From assembly GCA_040616305.1 (NCBI GenBank), contig CP159918.1:1364001-1428000 (forward strand): 64,000 bases of DNA, in the 5' to 3' direction. Origin of the DNA: UBA1876 sp003446665 (GTDB lineage Bacteria > Synergistota > Synergistia > Synergistales > Thermovirgaceae). How positions within the stretch are numbered: position 1 is the first letter of the stretch; the number at the start of each line of letters is the position of its first letter. Below, in pieces: positions 8,783-17,501 of this stretch. The notes beneath the pieces are model-generated. The model did not search any database. It saw only the letters and a program-made list of their open reading frames with translations, and was not told the DNA's origin. The position numbers were made by a program, and so were the translations under genes.

Positions 8783-10177
8783 CTATAACGATACTGGATG
8801 CAGCTTTGCCAGGAAATGCTTGAGCCCCTTAACCTCCGGAGCCTCGACTATTTCCAACCCGTATTTAACCTTATGTCTGCGTTTATAAACATCAATTATC
8901 CTGGAGGCCACGTACTCGATATGACTGTTTGTATAAGTTCTTCTGTTGATTGCGAGGCGGTATAGTTCGAGTTTCGGGGGAATGATTTCTCCAGTGACCT
9001 CGTCTTCGTTTTCGAAGGCCAATGTTCCGAGGCCAATACCCCTTACGGCCCCTTCCCTGTAGACCTCGACAGAAAGCACGTCCGCAGGAAATTTAAGGCG
9101 GGGGATATGCGGAAAGAAAGCCGCGGCGTCTACAAAAACCGCGTGCCCGCCCGCCGGCTTGACAAAGGGAACACCAGCTTCGTCGAGGAGCCCGGCAAGA
9201 TATTCGACCTGCGCCACTCTATGACCCAAATAGGCTTCGTCGGTCATCTCCCTCAATCCCACGGCCAGGGCCTCTAGGTCACGTCCTGCGAGACCCCCAT
9301 AGGTCGCAAAACCTTCATACAGGATGACCCTCGGAAGAAGGGTATGATACATTTTTTCGGTCCGGCAACAGATCATCCCCCCGATGTTGACAAGCGGGTC
9401 CTTCTTGCAGGACACGGCTATGGCATCGGCTGTATCCATCATGGCCCGCAGAATTTCCCTCACCGACATGGAGGAGAATTCCCGTTCACGAATCTTTATG
9501 AAGTAGGCGTTTTCCGCCATGCGGGCAGCATCAAGAAAAAGGGGAATCCCATGCTTTCTTGCAACCCTTGAGACCTCTCGGAGGTTTTTGAGGCTAACCG
9601 GCTGTCCTCCGCCGGAATTATTCGTGACCGTCACCATGATCAGCGGGACCCGTTCTTTTCCTTCACGGTTGATCACATCCTCAAGTTTTCCGATATCCAC
9701 GTCACCCTTGAAAGGAAGGACCGCGGAAGGGTCATAAGCCTCTTCTATGACACACTCGACTGGTTCGGCACCGGCATTGAAAATATGAGCCCTGGTCGTA
9801 TCAAAGGGCATATTGAAAGGGACCTTGTCACCAGCTTTGAGTAAGGTCCCGAAAATCACGTTTTCAGCAGCCCGACCCTGGTGAGTGGGTATGACGTAAT
9901 CGAATCCCAGTACTTCCCTGACGGATTCCTTGAGGGCATAAAAACTGTCTGCGCCAGCGTAGGCCTCGTCTCCACACAAAAGCGCCGCCCACTGGTACTT
10001 GCTCATCGCACCTGTCCCTGAATCGGTAAGAAGGTCGATGTAAATCTCTCTTGCGGCCAAGCCAAACATGTTAAAGTGTGCCCTTTCCAGGGCCTTTTCC
10101 CGTTCGCTTGCGTCTGGAAGTCTTACAGGTTCCACCATCCTGATCCTGAACGGCTCCGGCTGCACTGAAGAAACCAT
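8783..10177 (-). CDS. tnaA: Tryptophanase (PLP-dependent beta-eliminating lyase)
   Basis: A 464-residue fold-type I PLP enzyme of the tryptophanase/tyrosine phenol-lyase family. The Schiff-base lysine sits in SCKKD; IYIDLLTDSGTGAMS and IPTHQGRAAEN are conserved. Residues that separate the two enzymes favour tryptophanase: Asp in PFDTTR (Thr in the lyase), Leu where the lyase has its phenol-binding Arg (GIGLG), and the histidine in GLKHFLAKL near the C-terminus. It would cleave tryptophan to indole, pyruvate and ammonia. ATG 10177 follows AGGGAGGT. It has its own terminator, fitting an amino-acid fermenter. No TnaC-like leader peptide was recognised. Confidence 0.85.
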   Translation of the reverse strand: MVSSVQPEPFRIRMVEPVRLPDASEREKALERAHFNMFGLAAREIYIDLLTDSGTGAMSKYQWAALLCGDEAYAGADSFYALKESVREVLGFDYVIPTHQGRAAENVIFGTLLKAGDKVPFNMPFDTTRAHIFNAGAEPVECVIEEAYDPSAVLPFKGDVDIGKLEDVINREGKERVPLIMVTVTNNSGGGQPVSLKNLREVSRVARKHGIPLFLDAARMAENAYFIKIREREFSSMSVREILRAMMDTADAIAVSCKKDPLVNIGGMICCRTEKMYHTLLPRVILYEGFATYGGLAGRDLEALAVGLREMTDEAYLGHRVAQVEYLAGLLDEAGVPFVKPAGGHAVFVDAAAFFPHIPRLKFPADVLSVEVYREGAVRGIGLGTLAFENEDEVTGEIIPPKLELYRLAINRRTYTNSHIEYVASRIIDVYKRRHKVKYGLEIVEAPEVKGLKHFLAKLHPVSL

Positions 10178-10290
10178 TACATTACCTCCCTGTTAAAGCT
10201 CCTCTTACGCTCAGCTTTCAGGAAGCATTCTAGACCAGTGCCTGCCTATACTCTGAAAAAACAATTATAACATCCCTGGTGATTATTATA

Positions 10291-10866
10291 TTATCGGCTA
10301 CCATCCTTTCCGGAGATTTTCCGTTCCACGAAGAGATTTTTACTCTTGAGGAAATAATCCGTTCCCGAAGCGACGGTAACCAACATGGCCACCCACATGG
10401 CCAGTAACCCTCCAGGAAGATTAAATATCACCAGTAGAATTGCTGTTATCTGTACTACCGTTTTTACCTTGCCCAACGAAGAAGCGGGGATTACTTCCCC
10501 TTCCGAGATGGCCACCATCCTCAGACCAGTTACGAAAAACTCTCTTGAAACGATCACCACCACGATCCATGCGGGCAATCTCTGCAACTGAACCAATGAA
10601 ACCAAAGCGGCCGTAACCAGTATCTTGTCAGCCAGCGGATCGACAAGTTTGCCGAAATTAGTCACCATTCCATGTTTCCGGGCAACATAACCATCTACTG
10701 TGTCGGTAGCGGCCGCTATGATAAATACTACTCCTGCCAAAAGATCGCCAAAGGGCAAGCCCAAAAAACTGCCGAACTGGGCCCTTAAAGTGAGAAAAAC
10801 CATGACCAGCGGCGCCAAAAATACCCGCGAGAGGCTCAACATATTCGGAAGATTCAATGCCGTCAT
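10291..10866 (-). CDS. pgsA: CDP-diacylglycerol-glycerol-3-phosphate phosphatidyltransferase
   Basis: A 191-residue integral membrane enzyme that makes phosphatidylglycerol phosphate. The CDP-alcohol phosphotransferase signature is complete: D-T-V-D-G-x-x-A-R, eight residues, G, three residues, D, three residues, D (about residues 56-81). Several membrane segments surround it. Start ATG 10866; the length is typical of PgsA. It lies between the liv cluster (86 bp upstream) and tnaA. Confidence 0.93.
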   Translation of the reverse strand: MTALNLPNMLSLSRVFLAPLVMVFLTLRAQFGSFLGLPFGDLLAGVVFIIAAATDTVDGYVARKHGMVTNFGKLVDPLADKILVTAALVSLVQLQRLPAWIVVVIVSREFFVTGLRMVAISEGEVIPASSLGKVKTVVQITAILLVIFNLPGGLLAMWVAMLVTVASGTDYFLKSKNLFVERKISGKDGSR

Positions 10867-10952
10867 GGCGACTCACTCCCCCAGGCCAATTTTCCAGGTT
10901 TTCTTGCTTTGTTCTCAACCCAAAAACCTGGAAGCAAAAAAGTCCTTCTTTT

Positions 10953-11657
10953 TTAACCTCCCAGGTAGGCTTCCTGAACTCGCTTGTCGTTTAACAGATC
11001 CTGCCCGGTTCCCTCGAGAACGATTTGCCCTACCTCAAGCACATAGGCGTAGTGTGCTATCTTGAGGGATGCGAAGGCGTTTTGCTCGACGAGCAAGACC
11101 GTTTTCCCCTGCTGATTGATCGTCTCTATGATCTCGAAAACTTCCTTGACCAGAAGCGGAGCAAGCCCTAGAGAAGGTTCATCGAGCATCACCAGTTTAG
11201 GGGAGCTCATCAGGGCCCTTCCTACGGCAAGCATTTGCTGCTCGCCTCCCGAAAGTGTCCCGCCCTTTTGCCAGAGACGTTCCTTGAGCCTGGGGAAAAG
11301 CTCGTAGACCCATTCCAGATCCCTTTCAATTCCGTCCTTGTCATTTCGGCTGTATGCTCCGAGCATGAGGTTGTCCAGAACGCTCAGGTGCGGGAATATC
11401 CTTCTTCCCTCCGGCCCCATGACGATTCCTGCCTTGACCACGTCCTCTGGGGACCACCCGTCGATGGGCTTGCCTTCATACAGTATTTCTCCACTTGACT
11501 TTCGAACGAGCCCGGCAATAGTTCTGAGAGTCGTGCTCTTGCCGGCTCCGTTCGCCCCTATGAGGGTAACTATTTTCCCACTGGGAACGTCTATCGATAT
11601 GCCCTTCAGGGCGTGAATCCCACCATAATGAACGTGGAGGTCCCTGACGTTAAGCAT
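10953..11657 (-). CDS. livF: Branched-chain amino acid ABC transporter ATPase LivF
   Basis: A 234-residue ABC ATPase, one of two that power the LIV-I type importer. It has Walker A (GANGAGKST), the Q-loop region, signature LSGGEQQM, Walker B (KLVMLDEPSLGLAP) and an H-loop-region LLVEQNA, which carries a Gln as is usual in LivF. The start overlaps the livG stop by 8 bp, so translation is coupled. It is the last gene of livKHMGF. Confidence 0.95.
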   Translation of the reverse strand: MLNVRDLHVHYGGIHALKGISIDVPSGKIVTLIGANGAGKSTTLRTIAGLVRKSSGEILYEGKPIDGWSPEDVVKAGIVMGPEGRRIFPHLSVLDNLMLGAYSRNDKDGIERDLEWVYELFPRLKERLWQKGGTLSGGEQQMLAVGRALMSSPKLVMLDEPSLGLAPLLVKEVFEIIETINQQGKTVLLVEQNAFASLKIAHYAYVLEVGQIVLEGTGQDLLNDKRVQEAYLGG

Positions 11658-12438
11658 TCTGCAAGTACTCCTCTCCCAGGTAGGCTTCGATCACCTTGGG
11701 ATCACCCTGAATCTTTTCCGGATCGCCTTCGGCTATTGTAACTCCGTAATCGAGAACCCAGATATGTTCACAGATACCCATAACCACTTTCATGTCGTGT
11801 TCGATCAGAAGAATCGTGAGATCGAACCTGTCCCTTATCTGCTTGATGAAATCCATCAATTCCTGTGTTTCGTGCGGATTCATTCCGGCTGCCGGCTCAT
11901 CCAGCAGCAAAAAGCGTGGCTCCGTCGCGAGGGCTCTCGCGATCTCCAGCCGTCTCTGGGCGCCATAGGGAAGGCCCTGAGCGTCCTCTGAAGCAAGGTG
12001 TGCCAGTCCTAAGGCATCAAGGAGTTCGTAAGATTTTTCCCTTATTCCCTTTTCTTCCTTGAAAAAGGAAGGCAAGCTAAGCATGGCATGCCACCACGTT
12101 GTCTTCTGGCGCAGGTGCGCTCCGACCATCACGTTTTGCAGGACGGTACCACCGGCAAAAAGCCTTATGTTCTGGAACGTCCTGGCAATCCCCGCCTTGC
12201 AAATTTTATGCGGCGGCCACCCGGTTATGTCTTCTCCCATGAAGTGAATGGATCCTTCTGTGGGCTCGTAAAAACCGGTGATCATGTTGAAACAGGTCGT
12301 TTTCCCCGCGCCGTTGGGTCCTATGAGGCCTACTATTCTTCCTTTTTGAACCTGGATGCTGAATTTATGAACTGCCGTAAGACCCCCGAACCTCATCGTA
12401 ACGTCTTTTGTTTCAAGCACTATTTCACGGGACGTCAT
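11650..12438 (-). CDS. livG: Branched-chain amino acid ABC transporter ATPase LivG
   Basis: A 262-residue ABC ATPase with Walker A (GPNGAGKTT), Walker B (FLLLDEPAAGMNP) and switch histidine (LLIEHDMKVVM). The signature region is the LivG-type variant LPYGAQRRLEIARAL. The insert between Q-loop and signature, and the MNPHET segment, are typical of LivG rather than LivF. It overlaps livM by ATGA and livF by 8 bp. Confidence 0.95.
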   Translation of the reverse strand: MTSREIVLETKDVTMRFGGLTAVHKFSIQVQKGRIVGLIGPNGAGKTTCFNMITGFYEPTEGSIHFMGEDITGWPPHKICKAGIARTFQNIRLFAGGTVLQNVMVGAHLRQKTTWWHAMLSLPSFFKEEKGIREKSYELLDALGLAHLASEDAQGLPYGAQRRLEIARALATEPRFLLLDEPAAGMNPHETQELMDFIKQIRDRFDLTILLIEHDMKVVMGICEHIWVLDYGVTIAEGDPEKIQGDPKVIEAYLGEEYLQNA

Positions 12439-13487
12439 TTTTCAACACCCCGCTTCCTGAAAAGGGCAAAAACGGTATCCCATGTGATTTCCTTTCTCCC
12501 CATTATCCCCTGGCGCCTGAAAAGGATGATAAAAAGCAGAGCCAGGGAGAAAACGACCATGCGCATGCCAGGAATTCCGGGGATATAGAATTCTCCTATG
12601 GTAATCGGGTTTTCCACTATCCTCAGCCATTCCAGCAACACGGTTATTATGACCCCTGCTATAATCGTACCGGTTATCGAACCGAGACCGCCGGCAACGA
12701 CGATCATAAGCACGTTGAAAGTTAGCAGGAAAAGGAACATCTTCGGGTCTATGGTGGTCAGCAGGCTACCGAGAAGCGCCCCCCCTACACCAGCGAAAAA
12801 AGAGCCTATGGCAAAAGCCGTAAGCCTGTACCTGAAGGTGTTTATGCCCATGGCTCGAGCGGCTACCTCGTCATCCCTTATGGCCTTGAGGGCATTGCCG
12901 TAGTTGCTGTTTACAAGCCGGATCACAATTACCAGCGTGATAAAACACCAACCATAGTTCCACCAGATGTTCGCGTAATCGGGTATCCCTTTGAAACCCA
13001 GCGCCCCGTTTGTCACGCGCGGCAGATTGTTGGCAAGGACGCGTATGATCTCTGCAAAACCAAGGGTTGCTATCCCAAGATAATCCCCGCCCAGCCTGAG
13101 AACCGGCAGGCCTATGAGGATGCCCGCAAGGGCCGCCATCAAACCGGCCAAAATGACTGCCACCAAAAAGGGTGCATGCATTACTGAAAAGGGCCACATG
13201 GCCGGCTCGAGTATGAAAAGCACCTGTTTCTGCAATGGCGGCATAATCAAAAGAGCGCAGGTATATGCACCTATAGCCATGAAACCCGCGTGCCCGAGGG
13301 AAAACATGCCGGCAAAACCGTAGATCAGGTTAAGGCTTAATGCAAGGATTATATTAACGGCTATGAGGTTCATGATCTGTATCTTGTACCCGTCCAGGTT
13401 TCCTTGCGCCCAAAAAAGAAACAACACGAAGGCTCCAACCAGCAGGCCGTTCAGTATGAGGTTTCGTTTACGTTTGTCTTCCATCAC
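12435..13487 (-). CDS. livM: Branched-chain amino acid ABC transporter permease LivM
   Basis: A 350-residue inner-membrane permease with about ten hydrophobic segments and the LivM/LivH loop G-x-A-L-K-A-I-R-D-D-E-x-A-A-R-A-M-G (about residues 210-225), which contacts the ATPases. It is coupled to livH and livG by 4-bp overlaps. LivM pairs with LivH to form the pore. Confidence 0.95.
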   Translation of the reverse strand: MMEDKRKRNLILNGLLVGAFVLFLFWAQGNLDGYKIQIMNLIAVNIILALSLNLIYGFAGMFSLGHAGFMAIGAYTCALLIMPPLQKQVLFILEPAMWPFSVMHAPFLVAVILAGLMAALAGILIGLPVLRLGGDYLGIATLGFAEIIRVLANNLPRVTNGALGFKGIPDYANIWWNYGWCFITLVIVIRLVNSNYGNALKAIRDDEVAARAMGINTFRYRLTAFAIGSFFAGVGGALLGSLLTTIDPKMFLFLLTFNVLMIVVAGGLGSITGTIIAGVIITVLLEWLRIVENPITIGEFYIPGIPGMRMVVFSLALLFIILFRRQGIMGRKEITWDTVFALFRKRGVEK

Positions 13488-14377
13488 ACTTTATCCTCCA
13501 GTTTTTCGCCGAGAAGACCTGTGGGTTTGACTAAAAGGATTATTATCAGGAGAACGAAGGCGAAAGCGTCTCGATAACCGGCCAAAGCCGGGAGGAAGGC
13601 CACTATCATTATCTCCATGATGCCCAGGATCAACCCCCCCAAAACCGCACCTTGAATTGACCCGATGCCGCCGAACACGGCGGCAATGAAGGCTTTGAAG
13701 CCGGGGATTACTCCCATTACCGGCTGAAGTTGCGGGTACCGTAGAGCCCACATGATTCCCGACGCAGCAGCCAGGGCCGAACCGATGCCAAAAGTCAGCG
13801 CAATGATCCTGTTGACCGGTACGCCCATAAGACGGCTCGTTTCTATGTCCTTGGAAATGGCTCTCATGCCCAGCCCGGGTTTTGTCTTGTAAACAATGAA
13901 AAGCAACCCCATCATTAGAAGAAAGGAAAGAACCGGTACCACTAGTGTAAGAGGAAGAATCCTCACTTTTCCCACCACTATGACATCGACCAACCATCCC
14001 GGACGCTGAACTTCCCTGGGGATGGCCGAAAATACAACAATCGCCAGATTCTGCAGGAAGAAAGACACGCCTATAGAACTGATGAGAGCCGAAATTCTAG
14101 GTGCGTCTCTCAGAGGCCTGTAAGCCACGCGGTCGACAAGGACGCCCGTAAGGGACGTAACTGCGATGGCCACGATAACGGCCAAAAACCACGGCAGATG
14201 CAAGAGGGTAACTCCCCAGAAGACGAAATAGGCCCCCAGCATAAAAATTTCGCCATGAGCGAAGTTTATCAACCGGAGGATGCCATAAACCATGGTATAA
14301 CCGATCGCTATAAGTGCGTACAGGCTCCCGAGCGTCAAGGCGTTGAAAAGATGCTGAATAAACATTGCCATGCTCAT
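13484..14377 (-). CDS. livH: Branched-chain amino acid ABC transporter permease LivH
   Basis: A 297-residue permease with about eight membrane segments. N-terminal LFNALTLGSLYALIAIGYTM and LRLINFAHGEIFMLGAY are LivH hallmarks, as is the coupling loop GLGMRAISKDIETSRLMG. It follows livK after about 96 bp containing a stem-loop and overlaps livM by ATGA. Confidence 0.95.
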   Translation of the reverse strand: MSMAMFIQHLFNALTLGSLYALIAIGYTMVYGILRLINFAHGEIFMLGAYFVFWGVTLLHLPWFLAVIVAIAVTSLTGVLVDRVAYRPLRDAPRISALISSIGVSFFLQNLAIVVFSAIPREVQRPGWLVDVIVVGKVRILPLTLVVPVLSFLLMMGLLFIVYKTKPGLGMRAISKDIETSRLMGVPVNRIIALTFGIGSALAAASGIMWALRYPQLQPVMGVIPGFKAFIAAVFGGIGSIQGAVLGGLILGIMEIMIVAFLPALAGYRDAFAFVLLIIILLVKPTGLLGEKLEDKV

Positions 14378-14404
14378 GGGCTGTTTCGCCTCTCTTTCAC
14401 AGAA

Positions 14405-14433
14405 AAGCGGGGGAGGCGGGTATCCCTCCCCCG
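14405..14433 (-). terminator. Stem-loop between livK and livH (partial terminator or 3' stabiliser)
   Basis: CGGGGGAGG (14408-14416) pairs perfectly with CCTCCCCCG (14425-14433) around an 8-base loop, followed on the minus strand by CTTTTCT. Binding-protein genes are often expressed more than their permease genes through such an internal hairpin; that role is inferred here. Confidence 0.6.
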
Positions 14434-14473
14434 TATGCTATTTCAAACTAAAACCTGCCCATTACCTGCGTTT

Positions 14474-15625
14474 TTAAAGCTCCGGCTGAATCGTCGCAAC
14501 GTACTGTTTCTTTCCATCCTTAATCATGACGATCCCGACAGGTTTTTCGGCATCGTGGGTTTCGTTGATGGTCGTCAGGCCGGTAACGCCCTCGAAATCC
14601 CTGGTTTCCGCCAGGGCCTTGGTGATGGCTTCGGGATCGATGCTGCCGGCACGCTTGATGGCGTCGATAAGGATCATGTAGGAGTCATAACCGAGAGCGG
14701 CATTTACGTTCGGGTCCTGACCGGGATTTTTCTTTCTCCAGTTTTCGGTGAACCTTTGGGCAGTCGGATTCATGTCCTCCATGGATGGATCATAGGGGAA
14801 GGTGGTGTGAACAAAACCCTCGACGGCTTCCCCACCGATCTCGACGATCTTCGGGTTGTCCATTGCGTCGCCGCCCATGATCTGAAAGTCGGCGCCAAGC
14901 TCGGCAGCCTGTTTCATGATAATGGCTCCCTCGGCAAAATAAGCGGGGATAAAGAGAACGTCGGGTTCCTTGCTGATGATTTCCGTCAGCTGGGCCGTAA
15001 AGTCCTGGTCACCCGAGTTGTACCTGAGTTTTGCTACGATCTCGCCGCCCATCTTGGTGAAAGACCTTTCGAAAAACCCTGCCAATCCCACGGCGTAGTC
15101 GTTGGCTACATCCGTCAGAAGAGCTGCCTTTTTTGCGCCCAGCTCATTGATTGCATAAGTCGCGGCACCGGCTCCCTGGTAAGGGTCGATGAAGCAGACG
15201 CGGAAGATATATTTTTTGCCTATCGTGACGAGCGGGTTCGTACAGGACGTACCAACCATCGGGATGCCTGCTTTTTCGGCAACTTCGCCACCGGCCATCG
15301 CAAGGGAAGACCCGTAGGTTCCGATGACCGCATGGACTTTTTCCCTTTCGATAAGGCGTTTGACGGCGTTGGCGGATTCTACCTTGTCGGACTTGTTGTC
15401 GACGACAAAAAGCTCCACTTTCTTACCGAGAACCGTTGGAACTTCTTCGTGCGCCATCCTAACGCCGTCTAATTCGAGCTGTCCTCCGAAAGCGTTCTGA
15501 CCCGTCAGCGGCAGGTATACGCCAATCCGAACGGTGTCATCCTCTGCGAACGCCTGCCCGCCGGCCAAAACCAAGCCTGCCATCGCCACCAGGGCAAAGA
15601 CACCAAACAACACACCTTTTTTCAC
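14474..15625 (-). CDS. livK: Branched-chain amino acid ABC transporter substrate-binding protein
   Basis: A 383-residue periplasmic binding protein of the type I (Leu/Ile/Val) fold. An N-terminal signal peptide (hydrophobic GVLFGVFALVAMAGLVLA, cleavage near AFA-ED) is followed by VRIGVYLPLTGQNAFGGQ, the start of the mature fold. The start is GTG 15625 behind AGGAGGTGA. It is the first gene of livKHMGF. Ligand specificity cannot be read from the sequence; amide and aromatic amino acids are alternatives. Confidence 0.93.
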   Translation of the reverse strand: MKKGVLFGVFALVAMAGLVLAGGQAFAEDDTVRIGVYLPLTGQNAFGGQLELDGVRMAHEEVPTVLGKKVELFVVDNKSDKVESANAVKRLIEREKVHAVIGTYGSSLAMAGGEVAEKAGIPMVGTSCTNPLVTIGKKYIFRVCFIDPYQGAGAATYAINELGAKKAALLTDVANDYAVGLAGFFERSFTKMGGEIVAKLRYNSGDQDFTAQLTEIISKEPDVLFIPAYFAEGAIIMKQAAELGADFQIMGGDAMDNPKIVEIGGEAVEGFVHTTFPYDPSMEDMNPTAQRFTENWRKKNPGQDPNVNAALGYDSYMILIDAIKRAGSIDPEAITKALAETRDFEGVTGLTTINETHDAEKPVGIVMIKDGKKQYVATIQPEL

Positions 15626-15672
15626 GTGATTTCACCTCCTGGAAGTGTTTGTTACATGAATGATTTTACACT

Positions 15673-15699
15673 AAAAAAAACGGCCGTGGAATATACGGC
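15673..15699 (-). terminator. Weak terminator after nrdR
   Basis: On the minus strand GCCGT and ACGGC form a 5-bp stem (15683-15699) followed after CG by eight T residues (15673-15680). The stem is short, so this is a weak candidate, about 70 bp beyond the nrdR stop and upstream of livK. Confidence 0.4.
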
Positions 15700-15771
15700 G
15701 ATCCTTTCACTGGCGACAAATGCTTGGCGGGCGTTATGTTAAAAATAACAGCGCTACGGCTGGAAAGTTTT

Positions 15772-16242
15772 CTAGACATCGTTGCCACGCTCTTCGTGCA
15801 AGCGCCTGACCTCGTCAATGAAACTGGACACATCCGTAAACTCGCGGTAAACGGATGCGAACCGTACGTAGGCGACCTTGTGCAGTTTGCGTAACTCCTC
15901 CATCGCCAGATCTCCTACGACCTGGCTGGGAATTTCGTTCTGTCCACTTTCGTAAAGTTTCTCCTCTATACTGGACACGGCGTTTTCAAGCTGTTCCATT
16001 GGTATGGAAAGCTTTTCGCACGCCCTGGCAAGGCCTTTTAAAAGTTTATCCCTGTCAAATGCCTCCCGCTGGCCGCTTTTTTTTACTATCCACATTACCT
16101 GTGGTTCTTCAAGGCGCTCATAGGTGGTAAAACGGCGAAGACACCGAGGACACTCTCTCCTTCTCCTGACGACACGTCCTTCGCTCACTGTTCGTGTTTC
16201 TAAAACCCGTGTTTCCGGAGCCTTGCATTTCGGGCAGCGCAC
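15772..16242 (-). CDS. nrdR: Transcriptional repressor NrdR
   Basis: A 156-residue repressor of ribonucleotide reductase genes. An N-terminal zinc ribbon (CPKC at residues 3-6 and CPRC near 31-34, flanked by RRRRECPRCLRRFTTYER) is followed by the ATP-cone (residues about 49-139: KKSGQREAFDRDKLLKGLARAC). Size and layout match NrdR exactly. No nrd genes are in the window. Two 15-bp repeats with TATAAT-like cores lie upstream (16287-16316). Confidence 0.97.
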   Translation of the reverse strand: MRCPKCKAPETRVLETRTVSEGRVVRRRRECPRCLRRFTTYERLEEPQVMWIVKKSGQREAFDRDKLLKGLARACEKLSIPMEQLENAVSSIEEKLYESGQNEIPSQVVGDLAMEELRKLHKVAYVRFASVYREFTDVSSFIDEVRRLHEERGNDV

Positions 16243-16286
16243 GGTATTCTCCTTTCGTTGCTCGAGTCATGACATGTTTTGGTATC

Positions 16287-16316
16287 CATTATATTACCTG
16301 ACATTATATTACCTGA
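16287..16316. repeat. Two tandem copies of a 15-bp unit upstream of nrdR
   Basis: CATTATATTACCTGA occurs twice head to tail, followed by a partial third copy (CATT). On the minus strand each copy contains TATAAT, so the pair may form overlapping -10 elements or a binding site for a regulator of nrdR. No good -35 box was found at 17 bases from either. Confidence 0.7.
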
Positions 16317-16330
16317 CATTTAAACAGTTT

Positions 16331-16369
16331 CCAAACAAAACGGGATCCGGCTTAATACACCGGACCCCG
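16331..16369 (-). terminator. Rho-independent terminator of the heat-shock/translation cluster
   Basis: A 10-bp stem with one A-C mismatch (16341-16350 with 16360-16369) is followed on the minus strand by TTTTGTTTGG. It lies just after yqeY, the last gene of the cluster. Confidence 0.8.
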
Positions 16370-16395
16370 CAAAAGAGTAACCTGGTCGAACATGT

Positions 16396-16854
16396 CTATT
16401 TTCCGCCGAGAAGTTCCGTTACGATCGCCTTTACTCGCGCGCCGTCGGCTTTTCCTCCGATTTCAGACATTAATTTGCCCATTACTTTCCCGATATCCGG
16501 GGTTGAAGTCGCTCCTACTGCCTGGATCACCTGCCGGGCCCTTTTGGTAATTTCTTCGTCGGTCATTTGTTCCGGCAGATATTTTTCGATAAGTTTTGCT
16601 TCTTCCAGTTCTTTTTCGGCCCGGTCGTAGGCTCCACCCAGCCGATATTGGTCCGCCGCTTCCCGCCTCTGCTTGATCAAGCGTCTGAGCACGGCTGTAA
16701 TGTCGTCTTGCGACAGATCAGCACTTCGCCCTTTCTCTATCTTCAGGTTCTCCAGGTCCGCTTTCACAAGCCTTATCGTACCCACTGCTTCCTTGTCGCG
16801 ACGTTTCATCGCTTCAACCAGGTCCATTTGCAGCCGCTCTTCGAAACTGTGCAC
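16396..16854 (-). CDS. yqeY: GatB/YqeY domain protein
   Basis: A 152-residue protein of the YqeY family, homologous to the C-terminal tail domain of the amidotransferase subunit GatB. It has KRRDKEAVGTIRLVKADLENLKIEKGR, the LIEKYLPEQMTDEEI box and the C-terminal DIGKVMGKLMSEIGGKADG segment. It follows rpsU by 6 bp, a widespread pairing. A role in tRNA handling has been suggested for the family but is not proven. Confidence 0.93.
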   Translation of the reverse strand: MHSFEERLQMDLVEAMKRRDKEAVGTIRLVKADLENLKIEKGRSADLSQDDITAVLRRLIKQRREAADQYRLGGAYDRAEKELEEAKLIEKYLPEQMTDEEITKRARQVIQAVGATSTPDIGKVMGKLMSEIGGKADGARVKAIVTELLGGK

Positions 16855-16860
16855 CGGCCG

Positions 16861-17040
16861 CTACCTCCTTCGTTTCTTTCTTGAAGCCGCTTCCCGTTTT
16901 CTTTTCTTTTCCTCGCTCGGTTTCTCATAATGCCTGCGCCTGCGTGCCTCGCGCAGAACTCCCCCTTTGGAAACCTCGCGTTTGAATCGCCTGAGAGCGT
17001 CCTCGAGGGATTCGTTGTCACGGCGAACAACCTGAGTCAT
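16861..17040 (-). CDS. rpsU: 30S ribosomal protein S21
   Basis: A 59-residue very basic protein: MTQVVRRDNESLEDALRRFK, then KREVSKGGVLREARRRRHYEKPSE and a Lys/Arg-rich tail. This matches S21. The frame is open further upstream, but ATG 17040 with a GGGGGGA site gives the correct length. It lies between the HIT gene and yqeY. Confidence 0.96.
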   Translation of the reverse strand: MTQVVRRDNESLEDALRRFKREVSKGGVLREARRRRHYEKPSEEKKRKREAASRKKRRR

Positions 17041-17069
17041 TGAGTACTTCCCCCCCTTCTGTCGCCCTG

Positions 17070-17411
17070 CTAGCCCGGAGGCCAGCCTAACAGGCGTCCC
17101 GAAAGAAGATGCACATGAAGATGGAAAACGGTTTGCCCGGCTTTCCAACCGCAATTGACGACCAACCGGTAACCTTCTTTTTCCAAACCCAGCTTCCGCG
17201 CAACCTTTGTTGCCTTGTCGAAGATTTCGGCCCAGACCTTTGGTTCTTCGACCTTGTCTGCTGACGGAATGTGCTCTTTCGGGATCACCAGAAGATGCGT
17301 GGGCGCCTGGGGATTTATGTCCCGTATGACGACGGTGTCATCATCAACGTCAACGATCTCCGCCGGAATCTCTCCTGCCGCTATCCGGCAAAACACACAA
17401 CCCTCGTCCAC
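17070..17411 (-). CDS. HIT-family nucleotide hydrolase (HinT-like)
   Basis: A 113-residue histidine triad protein. The catalytic motif HLHVHLL lies near residue 98, and the N-terminal CVFCRIAAGEIPA segment is typical of HinT. Such enzymes hydrolyse nucleoside phosphoramidates. GTG 17411 follows GGGGAGGT. The gene lies between bpsA and rpsU in the long heat-shock/translation cluster. Confidence 0.93.
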   Translation of the reverse strand: MDEGCVFCRIAAGEIPAEIVDVDDDTVVIRDINPQAPTHLLVIPKEHIPSADKVEEPKVWAEIFDKATKVARKLGLEKEGYRLVVNCGWKAGQTVFHLHVHLLSGRLLGWPPG

Positions 17412-17501
17412 AGAAATACCTCCCCGTTTGCTTCAGTAACATTGTAAGGAAGGAAGCCCACCAGCACAACCATGCTCCGTCGAATTTTTCCGGATCGCAG
17501 T

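Noticed and set aside
10264..10269. TATAAT upstream of tnaA as its promoter
   Set aside because: No -35 box at a usable distance; too weak to list.
14198..15472. 424-codon plus-strand open frame over livH/livK
   Set aside because: Antisense shadow of livK, which has clear family motifs and an AGGAGGTGA site.
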